Shown here: positions 53,027 through 60,980 of the stretch, one piece after another
How positions within the stretch are numbered: the first letter of the stretch is position 1
Layout: the number at the start of each line of letters is the position of its first letter
Origin: Lysobacterales bacterium 63-13
GTDB taxonomy: Bacteria; Pseudomonadota; Gammaproteobacteria; Xanthomonadales; Rhodanobacteraceae
NCBI GenBank assembly: GCA_001899855.1
Contig: MKWR01000013.1
Coordinates: forward strand, 193,731 to 257,730
Reading direction: 5' to 3'
DNA length: 64,000 nucleotides
Notes under the pieces: generated by a model
What the model was told of the DNA's origin: nothing
The model's input: only the letters and a program-made list of their open reading frames with translations
Database searches by the model: none
Translations under genes and position numbers: made by a program

Positions 53027-53802
53027 CACGAAGTCGCGGGAATCGCTGCCAGCAGCTCGCCAAACAGGCTGCTGGCGCCAATGCGGAAATGCCTGGCCGT
53101 CACCCACGATGGGCCGAACTTGTCCGTGGCCTGGGCCAGGTAGGCCTCGGCCTGCTGCAGCGTGCGGATGCCCCCGGCAACCTTGATCCCGCACTCGCCG
53201 CCATGCTCGGCGATCGCATCGAGCATGAGCGCGCTGGCTTCAAGCGTGGCATTGACCGCGACCTTGCCGGTGGAGGTCTTCAGGAAATCGACGCCTTCCG
53301 CAAGGCCCAGCGCGCACGCGGCACGGATGCGTTGCGGGGTCTGCAGGATGCCGGTTTCGAGGATCAGTTTGAGGGCGATGCCAGTGACACAGATCTCGCG
53401 AACGGCGGCGACCAGGCGCTGCGCGGCGAGGCGGTCGTCCGCCGTGTCGAGACTGCGCGGCAGCACCAGGTCGATCTCGTCGGCACCGGCGGCAATTGCA
53501 CGCCGGGTTTCGCGCATCGCGCGTTCGCGATTCGACGAGCCATCCGGGAAATTGACCACCGTTGCAATGGCGACACCACTGCCACGCAAGGCGCGTGCGG
53601 CGGTGCTGACGTGCTCCGGATAGACGCACACTGCCGCCGGAACGCCATGCGCGGTTCGCGCCGACGCACACAGGTCCTCGATCTGTTGCGGCGTGTCGTC
53701 TTCGCCGAGGCTGGTCAGATCGAGCAGCGGCAACAGGCGCAGGGCAAGTGCGCCGCGTGCTTCGCTGTCTGCCGATGCCTGCGTTTCGATGGCCATGCTC
53801 AC
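53026..53802 (-). CDS. deoC: Deoxyribose-phosphate aldolase
   Basis: Splits deoxyribose-5-phosphate into glyceraldehyde-3-phosphate and acetaldehyde. The 258-residue TIM-barrel enzyme has the Schiff-base lysine in GVDFLKTSTGK and the second lysine in CGIKVAGGIR, plus CVYPEHV. First gene of the deo operon; the gap of 160 bases upstream is shared with the divergent ubiU and holds FNR-like sites. Confidence 0.95.
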   Translation of the reverse strand: MSMAIETQASADSEARGALALRLLPLLDLTSLGEDDTPQQIEDLCASARTAHGVPAAVCVYPEHVSTAARALRGSGVAIATVVNFPDGSSNRERAMRETRRAIAAGADEIDLVLPRSLDTADDRLAAQRLVAAVREICVTGIALKLILETGILQTPQRIRAACALGLAEGVDFLKTSTGKVAVNATLEASALMLDAIAEHGGECGIKVAGGIRTLQQAEAYLAQATDKFGPSWVTARHFRIGASSLFGELLAAIPATS

Positions 53803-53895
53803 CGTCGCATTCCTCCATTCCAGTGCTGGAATCTAGGCTGCGCAGGCAGCCGCTGCCTTGACCTGCGGCAAGCCCTGGCCAGAATCCCGGCTGGC

Positions 53896-53909
53896 CTGAT
53901 CCGGATCAA
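53896..53909 (+). promoter_or_regulatory. FNR/DNR-like site upstream of ubiU-ubiV
   Basis: CTGAT-CCGG-ATCAA matches TTGAT-N4-ATCAA at nine of ten positions. It is 53 bases upstream of ubiU and 93 bases upstream of the divergent deoC. A weaker half-match, TTGAC-CTGC-GGCAA, lies at 53858-53871. E. coli ubiUV is known to be activated by FNR, which fits this placement. Confidence 0.6.
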
Positions 53910-53962
53910 GGCAAGGCATGAACCTGTCGTCGATCATGCCGCGGCACACTGGAGTACCCACC

Positions 53963-54961
53963 ATGCAACTGGTTTGTCCGGCCGGCAATCTGCCGGCGCT
54001 GATGGCTGCGATCGACAACGGTGCCGACGCGGTCTATGTCGGCTTTCGCGACCAGACCAATGCGCGCGCGTTTCCGGGCCTCAATTTCTCCGACGACGAC
54101 CTGCGCCGTGGCATTGCCTATGCGCAGCAGCATCGCCGCAAGGTCTACCTGGCCCTGAACACCTATCCCGAGAGTGCGCGCATGAGCGAGTGGCACTCGG
54201 CGGTGGATCGTGCCGCCGACATCGGTGCCAGCGCCATCATTGCCGCGGACATGGCCGTGCTCGACTATGCCGCACGGCGTCATGCGGATCTGCCCCGGCA
54301 TCTGTCCGTGCAAGGCTCGGCGACCACGCAGGCGGCGTTGCGCTATTACCACGAGCGTTTCGGCATCGCCCGTGCCGTGCTGCCGCGGGTGCTCTCGCTG
54401 CAACAGGTCGAACGCCTGTGCGCGGCGACGCCGGTGCCGCTGGAAGTGTTCGCCTTCGGCAGCCTGTGCATCATGGTCGAGGGACGCTGCCAGTTGTCGA
54501 GCTATGTCACCGGCGCATCACCGAACCGCCATGGCGTCTGCTCGCCGGCACGCTTCGTCAAGTGGGAGGAACAGAGTGATGGCAGCCGCACGGTGCGCTT
54601 GAATGGCGTGCTCATGGATCGCTACGGAGAAGGCGAAGCGGCCGGCTACCCGACCGTGTGCAAGGGTCGTTTCGATGTCGGCGGCGAGGTCTTCCATGCG
54701 CTCGAGGAGCCGACCAGTCTGAACACGCTCGGCCTCTTGCCGCAGCTTGCCCGCGCCGGCGTGGTCGCGCTGAAGATCGAGGGCCGCCAGCGCGGTGCCG
54801 CCTATGTCGCCAGTGTCGCCCGCGTCTGGCGACGCGCCATCGACGAGCACAAGGCGGCGGCGCAGGAATGGTCGCTGCGCCCGGAATGGCAGAACGAGCT
54901 TTCCGCGCATGCCGAAGGCCACCAGACCACGCTTGGACCCTATCACCGCAGTTGGCATTGA
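53963..54961 (+). CDS. ubiU: Ubiquinone biosynthesis protein UbiU (U32 family)
   Basis: Iron-sulfur subunit needed for O2-independent ubiquinone hydroxylation with UbiV and UbiT. The 332-residue U32-peptidase-fold protein has cysteines at 169, 176, 193 and 233, matching the E. coli cluster ligands (169, 176, 193, 232) almost exactly. The N-terminus is MQLVCPAGNLPALMAAI, and ATG 53963 has GGAG eight bases upstream. It is separated from ubiV by two bases and preceded by an FNR-like site. Confidence 0.94.
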   Translation: MQLVCPAGNLPALMAAIDNGADAVYVGFRDQTNARAFPGLNFSDDDLRRGIAYAQQHRRKVYLALNTYPESARMSEWHSAVDRAADIGASAIIAADMAVLDYAARRHADLPRHLSVQGSATTQAALRYYHERFGIARAVLPRVLSLQQVERLCAATPVPLEVFAFGSLCIMVEGRCQLSSYVTGASPNRHGVCSPARFVKWEEQSDGSRTVRLNGVLMDRYGEGEAAGYPTVCKGRFDVGGEVFHALEEPTSLNTLGLLPQLARAGVVALKIEGRQRGAAYVASVARVWRRAIDEHKAAAQEWSLRPEWQNELSAHAEGHQTTLGPYHRSWH

Positions 54962-54963
54962 AC

Positions 54964-55851
54964 ATGAAACTGAGTCTCGGACCCCTGCAGTATTTCTGGC
55001 CACGCGAACAGGTGCTGGCCTTCTATCGGCAGACGCGCGACTGGCCGCTGGACATCGTCTATCTGGGCGAGACCGTGTGCAGCAAGCGCCGCGAACTCGG
55101 CACCCGCGACTGGATCGCCCTGGCCGAGGAACTGGCCGCGGATGGTCGTGAAATCGTGCTTTCCGGGCTGGCCCTGCTGGAAGCGGAATCAGAACTCGGT
55201 GCCTTGCAGCGGATCATCCGCAATGGCCATTTCACGGTCGAGGCCAACGACATGTCGGCGGTGCAGTTGTGCCGCGAGAACGGCGTGCGCTTTGTCGGCG
55301 GGCCCACGCTCAATATCTACAATGCACGGACCCTGCAATTGCTGCGCGAGGATGGTTTGTACCGCCTTGCCCTTGGCGTCGAGCAGGGCCGCGAACAGCT
55401 GCGCGCACTCGATGAACAGACCCGTGCCGCTGGCGAGACCCTGCCCGAGCTAGAAATCATCGCCTGGGGCCGCCTGCCGCTGTCCTATTCGGCGCGCTGC
55501 TTCACCGCGCGGGCGCTGGACGTGGCCAAGGACCAGTGCGGCTTCCGCTGCATCGAACACCCCGACGGCCTGCCCCTGGCCACCCGCGAAGAGCAGCCGT
55601 TCCTGACCATCAACGGCATCCAGATCCAGAGCCACGAAGTGTTCGACCTGTGTCCGGAATTGCCCGAACTGCGCGAGGCCGGCATCGACATCCTGCGCCT
55701 GTATCCGCAGGTCGGCGACATGGCCGCCATCGTCAACTACTTTGACGCCTCGCGTCGCGGCGAAGTGCCGGTCGAACGTCGCGGTGCGCGCAATGGTTAC
55801 TGGGAAGGCAGCGCCGGCATGGAATCGGTCAACGCGACCACGCCCGTCTGA
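54964..55851 (+). CDS. ubiV: Ubiquinone biosynthesis protein UbiV (U32 family)
   Basis: Partner of UbiU. The 295-residue protein has Cys39 (ETVCSKRRE) and C179-x12-C192-x3-C196 (ARCFTARALDVAKDQCGFRC), the same spacing as the E. coli cluster ligands 39, 180, 193, 197. The UbiU-UbiV complex hydroxylates ubiquinone precursors with prephenate as oxygen donor in E. coli. Convergent with the UbiT/chorismate mutase gene. Confidence 0.94.
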   Translation: MKLSLGPLQYFWPREQVLAFYRQTRDWPLDIVYLGETVCSKRRELGTRDWIALAEELAADGREIVLSGLALLEAESELGALQRIIRNGHFTVEANDMSAVQLCRENGVRFVGGPTLNIYNARTLQLLREDGLYRLALGVEQGREQLRALDEQTRAAGETLPELEIIAWGRLPLSYSARCFTARALDVAKDQCGFRCIEHPDGLPLATREEQPFLTINGIQIQSHEVFDLCPELPELREAGIDILRLYPQVGDMAAIVNYFDASRRGEVPVERRGARNGYWEGSAGMESVNATTPV

Positions 55852-55906
55852 TCGCCAGCCGCGCCAGGAAAACCGGCGCGGGTCGATGCGCGCCGGGGAA
55901 TGCTGC

Positions 55907-56827
55907 TCAGCGTGCGCGCGGTTGGCCGTTGCGGCGTCGATGGTAGGCACCGCGTGCCGCTGCGGCGATGCCGGCAAATCGATGCAGGGCAATGCGCAAG
56001 CCCAGCGGCACGTCTTCCCACGGCAACTGGTCGAGCAGGTTGCGCGCGGTCAGGCCGAGTTCGGTATCACCGGTGACCAGCAGACGGCGCTGGAAAAACA
56101 GGGTATCGGCATCTTCGCGGCGACTGGCCAACAGCAGCAGGTCGGTGGCGCTGCCCTTGACGGTTGCTTCGGCGGCCTCGCCCGGCGGACAAACCTGCAG
56201 GCGTGCTTGCGCATCGATGCGCAGCACCCAGCGCAGGTCCAGGTCACTCACTTCGATACCGATGCGACGACCATGCAGCAGGTCGAGCGAGCCACTGCGG
56301 ATGGGCGCGGCAAGCACATGGCGCAAGGCTGATTCCAGTGCGCGCGCGACCAGGCGATCGGGAATGACCCGCAGCAGCGGCGCCAGCCGTGTCGGTGGCG
56401 GCAACAAGCCGAGGCAACGGGTCATGACGGGATGCAGGTCGGGATCGATCATCGTGGTCGGCAGCATAGCGGTGCTCGGTGCGGGTATGGACTGATCTGG
56501 GTCATGCGCAAGCAGGAATCCGGGTTGCTGCCCGCGCGCAATGCATTGCTGCGCACAGGCGTCATCGATGAGCAGTTCGATCAGGCGCTCGACGCTGGCG
56601 GCAGGCAATCCCAGCTTGCCTCCAAGGCGCTGCGCCCGCGCATGCACTTCGGCCTCGCGGACCGGATCTCGCATTGGCGCGCCGCTGTCCTGCTTGATGC
56701 GCGCTGCTGCGGCGACCAGCCGTCGCCGCCCGGCCATCCACCAGAGCAATTGGTCGTCGACGCGGTCAATCAGGCGACGGATCGGAACCAGGGCTCCGCG
56801 TCGCAACTCACGCAACAGTGTCGGCAT
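55907..56827 (-). CDS. Chorismate mutase (AroQ)-UbiT/SCP2 fusion
   Basis: 306 residues in two parts. Residues about 10-95 are an AroQ chorismate mutase with all E. coli active-site residues in register: R17, R34, K45, D54, R57, E58 and Q94, spacing 17-11-9-3-1-36 as in R11, R28, K39, D48, R51, E52, Q88. Residues about 150-300 are the SCP2-like domain of UbiT (lipid binding; IEVSDLDLRWVLRID, TLFFQRRLLVTGDTELGL). UbiT is normally about 170 residues. The fusion suggests local production of prephenate, the oxygen donor of UbiU-UbiV. Start 56827 (GGAG, 9 nt); 56833 is possible. Confidence 0.88.
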   Translation of the reverse strand: MPTLLRELRRGALVPIRRLIDRVDDQLLWWMAGRRRLVAAAARIKQDSGAPMRDPVREAEVHARAQRLGGKLGLPAASVERLIELLIDDACAQQCIARGQQPGFLLAHDPDQSIPAPSTAMLPTTMIDPDLHPVMTRCLGLLPPPTRLAPLLRVIPDRLVARALESALRHVLAAPIRSGSLDLLHGRRIGIEVSDLDLRWVLRIDAQARLQVCPPGEAAEATVKGSATDLLLLASRREDADTLFFQRRLLVTGDTELGLTARNLLDQLPWEDVPLGLRIALHRFAGIAAAARGAYHRRRNGQPRAR

Positions 56828-57239
56828 CGACATCCGCTCCCATTGATGGATCGCCCTGCAAGGCGCGCGCACGCGGCACCACGGCGCGCAGGTACACCTC
56901 ACGCGCCTGGGCCTGGTCGAAATCCGCATGCTTGCGTTTCTTCACGCCGCAATCCGACAGCAGCACATGCTCTCCGGCAATCACGCCTGCCTGGCCCAGG
57001 CACGCCGCTGCGCAGGCCAGCACGCAACCATCCAGGGCAATGATCGGTCGGCCACTTTGTGCCGTTTGCACCAGGCCGGTGACGCCACCGCCGACCCCGG
57101 CAATGCACGACATTTCCGCCAGGCCTTCGCGATCCAGCCACAGCGCCATCTGGTTGGCCATCTGCGCGGCACTGGAACAGCCCGAGCAGGAGTAGACCAG
57201 GGGTGGCTTGCTGCACGTGCGCCGCGCCGTCATGGGCAA
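56808..57239 (-). CDS. DGC-domain metal-binding protein
   Basis: A 143-residue protein of the DGC family (name from its Asp-Gly-Cys motif). Cysteine motifs: YSCSGCSSAAQ near 17-25, ALDGCVLACAAACL near 69-82, and LSDCGVKKRKHAD near 95-105, suggesting a zinc or iron-sulfur site. Function unknown. Its stop overlaps the start of the UbiT-fusion gene, so the two form one operon, with an FNR-like site 99-112 bases upstream. Confidence 0.85.
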   Translation of the reverse strand: MPMTARRTCSKPPLVYSCSGCSSAAQMANQMALWLDREGLAEMSCIAGVGGGVTGLVQTAQSGRPIIALDGCVLACAAACLGQAGVIAGEHVLLSDCGVKKRKHADFDQAQAREVYLRAVVPRARALQGDPSMGADVDADTVA

Positions 57240-57580
57240 CTCCGTACACGCCCTGGTGAATGGCAGGCAAGGTGGCGCTTGGCAAAATCAGGATTGCGCA
57301 TATCCGCGCAGTACATCTGCATGCGCACAGCCGCGCCCTGATGCAGGTCAAGCCACGCCAATCAAGCCGGATTCAACTGGCAATGGCCGCCACGGAGCAC
57401 GAAGCCGCCGTTCCTGTCATCCCCCTTCAGTCGTCTCGATGAGGACGCGCGGCTGACGTAAAATCACGGATCGGCGGCACCATCTATGCTGCCCCAACCA
57501 ATCTGGAAATCCCGTGCCCCTATCGCGCAGTTGCCAGTTCGGCCCGTTGCCGCGGGCTTGGGCGCGCAGCCAATCCGGGC
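57240..57580. other. Intergenic region between DGC gene and rarD
   Basis: A 341-base gap between divergent starts. It contains the FNR-like site at 57338-57351 and nothing else I can assign with confidence. Short reading frames here lack conserved features. Confidence 0.6.
57338..57351 (-). promoter_or_regulatory. FNR/DNR-like site upstream of the DGC-ubiT operon
   Basis: On the minus strand the sequence is TTGAC-CTGC-ATCAG, eight of ten positions of TTGAT-N4-ATCAA and nearly identical to the site at 44032-44045. It lies about 100 bases upstream of the DGC start, so it is a plausible activator site for the UbiT-fusion operon. Confidence 0.55.
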
Positions 57581-58525
57581 GTGTCCATTGAACGAGAACC
57601 GATCTTGAGCACGCCACTGGATCGCCGCGGCCTGCTCGCGGCCACGGCTGCCTTCGTCATCTGGGGGTTGATGCCGCTGTACTGGCACCTGCTGAAATCG
57701 GTGCCCTCGTTGCAGATCATTGCCCATCGCATCCTCTGGAGCGCCGTGCTGGTGGCCGGCTGGCTGTACTGGCGCCAAGGTCGCGGCTGGCTGCGGGCAA
57801 CCCTGCACCATCCCCGCGCAGCCGGCATGCTGGCGTTGTCGGGCATGTTCATCGCCTTCAACTGGGGCTTGTATATCTGGGCGGTCAATGCCGGCCACGT
57901 GGTCGAAACCAGCCTCGGCTATTTCATCAACCCCCTGCTCAATGTCGTCCTCGGCGTTGCCTTGCTCGGCGAACGCCTGAATCGCGTGCAGTGGCTGTCG
58001 GTGGCGATCGCCGCGGCGGGCGTGCTGTGGCTCACCTTCAACTACGGCAGCTTTCCCTGGATCGCCATCGCCCTGGCCTGCTCCTTCGGCGTGTATGGGC
58101 TGATCCGCAAGATCGTCGCCGTGCCTCCGGTACAGGGCCTCGGTGTCGAGAGCCTCTATCTCGTATTGCCGGCAGTCGCCTTCCTGCTGTGGAGCGAAAT
58201 CAATGGCCAGGGCGGCTTTGCCACGGCGCAGTCAGCTCGTGGTTGGGGAATGACCGTCGCCGGCTTGCTGGTCTTTGGCGGCGCGCTCACCGCGGTCCCG
58301 CTGATCGCCTTTGCCGATGCCGTGCAGCGCATCCCGTTCTCGATGGTCGGCCTCATGCAATACATCGCGCCGACCCTGCAACTGCTCTGCGGCGTGCTGG
58401 TCTTTGGCGAGCCCTTCGGCAGCGAACGCATGATCGGATTCGCCCTGATCTGGATTGCCCTGGCGATCTTCGCCGCGGACGGACTGCTGCGCTCGCGACG
58501 GCGGACGAATGTGCCGGCGAGCTGA
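57581..58525 (+). CDS. rarD: RarD-type EamA transporter
   Basis: A 314-residue integral membrane protein of the drug/metabolite transporter family, with about ten membrane segments and two EamA repeats. The N-terminal AAFVIWGLMPLYWHLLKSVPSLQIIAHRILWS is the RarD signature. Substrate unknown (chloramphenicol sensitivity phenotype in E. coli). GTG 57581 is one start; TTG 57605 with GAGAA upstream is the alternative. Convergent with the TrmY-like gene. Confidence 0.9.
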   Translation: MSIEREPILSTPLDRRGLLAATAAFVIWGLMPLYWHLLKSVPSLQIIAHRILWSAVLVAGWLYWRQGRGWLRATLHHPRAAGMLALSGMFIAFNWGLYIWAVNAGHVVETSLGYFINPLLNVVLGVALLGERLNRVQWLSVAIAAAGVLWLTFNYGSFPWIAIALACSFGVYGLIRKIVAVPPVQGLGVESLYLVLPAVAFLLWSEINGQGGFATAQSARGWGMTVAGLLVFGGALTAVPLIAFADAVQRIPFSMVGLMQYIAPTLQLLCGVLVFGEPFGSERMIGFALIWIALAIFAADGLLRSRRRTNVPAS

Positions 58526-58627
58526 TCGCGGCGGTTTCCTGCCCGGCCGCACGGCACAGGTCAATGCTGAGCTTGCCAAAGCCCGTGGCGAGTTTGCGAC
58601 CGACGGGAATCCGCAGCGCGGGTTGCA

Positions 58628-59233
58628 TCACGCGGAATGCGTGCGCTGATCCAGCTCGTGGTGGATCAAGACGACGCACTGCGAGGCGAACAGCATCTTC
58701 GGGCCGAGGGTGATCTTCTTCGCGCCGAGGCGTTCGAGGCTGTGGAAAGTCTTTTTCGGCATCGGGATATGGTCGGTCAGCAGGAAACAGGGATTGCCCT
58801 CGAAGGCCTGCTCGCGGATCGAGGTGCCTTTGCGATCCATCACGAACAACTGATGCCCGACGGCCAGTTCCTGTACCAGCCGCTCGAAGCTGATGGTGCG
58901 CACGCTGACACCCGTCTCGACCGGCCGCTCCTCTTCCTTGCCCATGCCGCCGGAAACATCCAGCGCCCCGGCAATCTTGCCCAGCAGCGCCTGCTCGTGG
59001 AAGCCGCCGATATCGTGCATGGCATTGGCATCGAAACGGATCGTCCGCGAGAAATCGCGGGTGCTCTCCAACACCAGGTACACGATCACGTCGGCTCGAT
59101 GCGACTGCGCGACAAAGATCGCATTCATCAGCGTATGCGCCAGGATTTCGACATGCGCGTCCTTGCCTACCGAAGCCAGCAACGTCTGGCTGTCCGTAGG
59201 TGCCGCTCGCGCCCGCAATACGAAAGTCCGCAT
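58628..59233 (-). CDS. TrmY-like tRNA pseudouridine N1-methyltransferase (DUF358)
   Basis: A 201-residue SPOUT-superfamily protein of the TrmY/DUF358 group; archaeal TrmY methylates pseudouridine 54 in tRNA. The sequence shows the family start MRTFVLRARAAPTDSQ, then VEILAHTLMNAIFVAQSHRADVIVYLVLES and the TIRFDANAMHDIGGFHEQALLGKI segment. The typical C-terminal SAM-binding region (FHSLERLGAKKITLGPKMLFASQCVVLIHHELD) is present. ATG 59233 fits the family; a GTG at 59296 gives a longer form. Confidence 0.82.
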   Translation of the reverse strand: MRTFVLRARAAPTDSQTLLASVGKDAHVEILAHTLMNAIFVAQSHRADVIVYLVLESTRDFSRTIRFDANAMHDIGGFHEQALLGKIAGALDVSGGMGKEEERPVETGVSVRTISFERLVQELAVGHQLFVMDRKGTSIREQAFEGNPCFLLTDHIPMPKKTFHSLERLGAKKITLGPKMLFASQCVVLIHHELDQRTHSA

Positions 59234-59418
59234 GGATATCGCCACCCTGTGCTCGCCGCCGCCCGCAAGCAGGCGTGCCATCCCTGTATTGTCCACCAGA
59301 TTCGGAGTCGATGACCGGCCTCATCTGCGCGGATACGCTCGACACAGGCGAAGCTTCCAAGGTGCCAGGCACTTGAAGTCGTCCGCTAAAGCTTGACACT
59401 TAAGGAACTTGTTCTTAT

Positions 59419-59474
59419 CGTGTGCACGTGTGCACGTGTGCACGTGTGCACGTGTGCACGTGTGCACGTGCTCA
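59419..59474 (+). repeat. 8-bp tandem repeat (CGTGTGCA), alternating Py-Pu tract
   Basis: Six perfect copies of CGTGTGCA and one degenerate copy (CGTGCTCA). From 59419 to 59471 the sequence alternates pyrimidine and purine without a break (53 nt), the classical Z-DNA-forming pattern, and it is also self-complementary (TGCACGTGTGCA). It lies 70 bases upstream of the secreted-protein gene start; the 310-base gap holds no other feature I can identify. Confidence 0.95.
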
Positions 59475-59543
59475 CATGTTAATGAGCAATGCAAATCAAT
59501 GGCATGATGCCAATGACTGCCCCCAACATCGAAGGCTGAACCA

Positions 59544-60401
59544 ATGCCAATATTTCATCGGATTTTTGCAATAGCCATCATTTCCATGGCGCTTTCCCCT
59601 AGCTATGGCTTCGCCTCGCGCAACGCTTACCGTTGCAATGGCTGCAATCCCATTCAGTACGAGGATGCCGCAGTGGCGCCGCAGGAAATAGGCATTCGCT
59701 ACGTCTATGACTTCATCAACGGGAATATCAGCAAATATCAGGTAAGCCGTGAGCCGAACGGTCATGGATTCAGCTACTACGCTGAACAGTTATCGATCAA
59801 TACAGCCGAACAAGCTTACTTCGACTCGGCAGCGACGGCCTGGAACAGCAACGGCTCATCTCTGAAATCCATGGCCTATGTCAATGTCAGCCCTACGTTC
59901 CCGGGATCTTCAGTGGTGAGCCCGAGTGCGAGCGCATACGACATTGTGCGCACGAGCGCAATGCAGAACAACATCACTGATTGGATGCAGGGCGCAGCGA
60001 TCACGTCCCCACAGTCGCAATTTGAACAAAGAATCAAAGATCTTATTAATGCTATCAAACAGTCGCCCGCGAATATCGTATTCGACGAGTCTGATACATC
60101 TCAATTAACCATTACATTTATATTCAGCAATGGCCATAAGGTGACATTCGTAATGAAGAAAGGATCGGCAGTTGTAATGACCGATGCCGTCGACGGCAAC
60201 AACAACACCATTCCGGTTTCAGCCGGTGCGCTGAATGGGCGCACGTACATTTTCAGCGGGGGAGATGGGCACGATATGAACAGGTTTCGCACCCACATCG
60301 AGATGTTGGGAGCCACCTTCGACAATATCTGCAACGGCTTCATTATAGCTTGCGTGACGGCTTCAGGGGTACAAACATGCCACTCCGCATCTAAGTGCTA
60401 A
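59544..60401 (+). CDS. Orphan secreted protein, low GC
   Basis: A 285-residue protein with a signal peptide (cleavage after GFAS or PSYGFA) and a mature domain with an N-terminal CNGC pair, further cysteines only near the C-terminus (NICNGFIIACV, HSASKC), and no family I recognise. GC is visibly lower than its neighbours and codon use includes many rare A/T-ending codons, so it looks horizontally acquired. It stands alone between the tandem repeat and the DUF488 gene. Confidence 0.7.
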   Translation: MPIFHRIFAIAIISMALSPSYGFASRNAYRCNGCNPIQYEDAAVAPQEIGIRYVYDFINGNISKYQVSREPNGHGFSYYAEQLSINTAEQAYFDSAATAWNSNGSSLKSMAYVNVSPTFPGSSVVSPSASAYDIVRTSAMQNNITDWMQGAAITSPQSQFEQRIKDLINAIKQSPANIVFDESDTSQLTITFIFSNGHKVTFVMKKGSAVVMTDAVDGNNNTIPVSAGALNGRTYIFSGGDGHDMNRFRTHIEMLGATFDNICNGFIIACVTASGVQTCHSASKC

Positions 60402-60599
60402 GATATGCATAAGAGCACATATGCTCATCAATTGGCTCAACCCATGGCCTGGATTCATGGGTTTGATATGCATGGACATATGCATCATTTCGATGATGGT
60501 CTTGGTGAGGCATCCTGAGCCGGGCTTCCGCGACAGAGCCGCAGAAGCCCGAATTCATCGCGGATGTTCGCGCCGATCGAAGTGGAGGCAGCAAGGATT

Positions 60600-60980
60600 T
60601 CACATATCCAGCATGGCCTCGCGAATCACCACGGCCTGGTTTTCCGTTTCGCTTTTCGCACCATAGACAAGCGTGATCTCGCTCCCGCTGGCGGCGTGCA
60701 GCAATTCACCGAGCCGCGCCTGCTGCTGCGCTTCATTGAGCCAGGCGCGATAGCGTCGGCGAAACTCGTCCCATCGCTCCGGCTTGTGGCCAAACCACTT
60801 GATCAACGCGGCGTCGGGGGCGAGGTCCTTTGCCCACTCGTCCAGCTTGAGCGTATCCCGGCTGCGACCACGCGGCCAGAAGTGATCGACGAGGACGCGG
60901 TAGCCATCCCCTGCGCCGGGTTCCTCGTAGGCGCGTTGCAGGTGGATCGCGGGTAATCGGTGTCCGCTTTTTCTGCTCAT
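60600..60980 (-). CDS. DUF488 family protein
   Basis: A 126-residue DUF488 protein with the family start IHLQRAYEEPGAGDGYRVLVDHFWPRGRSRD and the middle block WAKDLAPDAALIKWFGHKPERWDEFRRRYRAWL. Function is not established. It overlaps the glycosylase gene by four bases (ATGA) and has a strong AGGAGG ribosome binding site, so it is the second gene of a two-gene operon. Confidence 0.9.
   Translation of the reverse strand: MSRKSGHRLPAIHLQRAYEEPGAGDGYRVLVDHFWPRGRSRDTLKLDEWAKDLAPDAALIKWFGHKPERWDEFRRRYRAWLNEAQQQARLGELLHAASGSEITLVYGAKSETENQAVVIREAMLDM

Noticed and set aside
56492-56505. CTGAT-CTGG-GTCAT, an FNR-like match inside the UbiT fusion gene
   Set aside because: It is within coding sequence, matches less well and has no gene start nearby, so chance is likely.
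59419-59474. Possible CRISPR-like array
   Set aside because: Units are 8 bp without spacers, so it is a simple tandem repeat.
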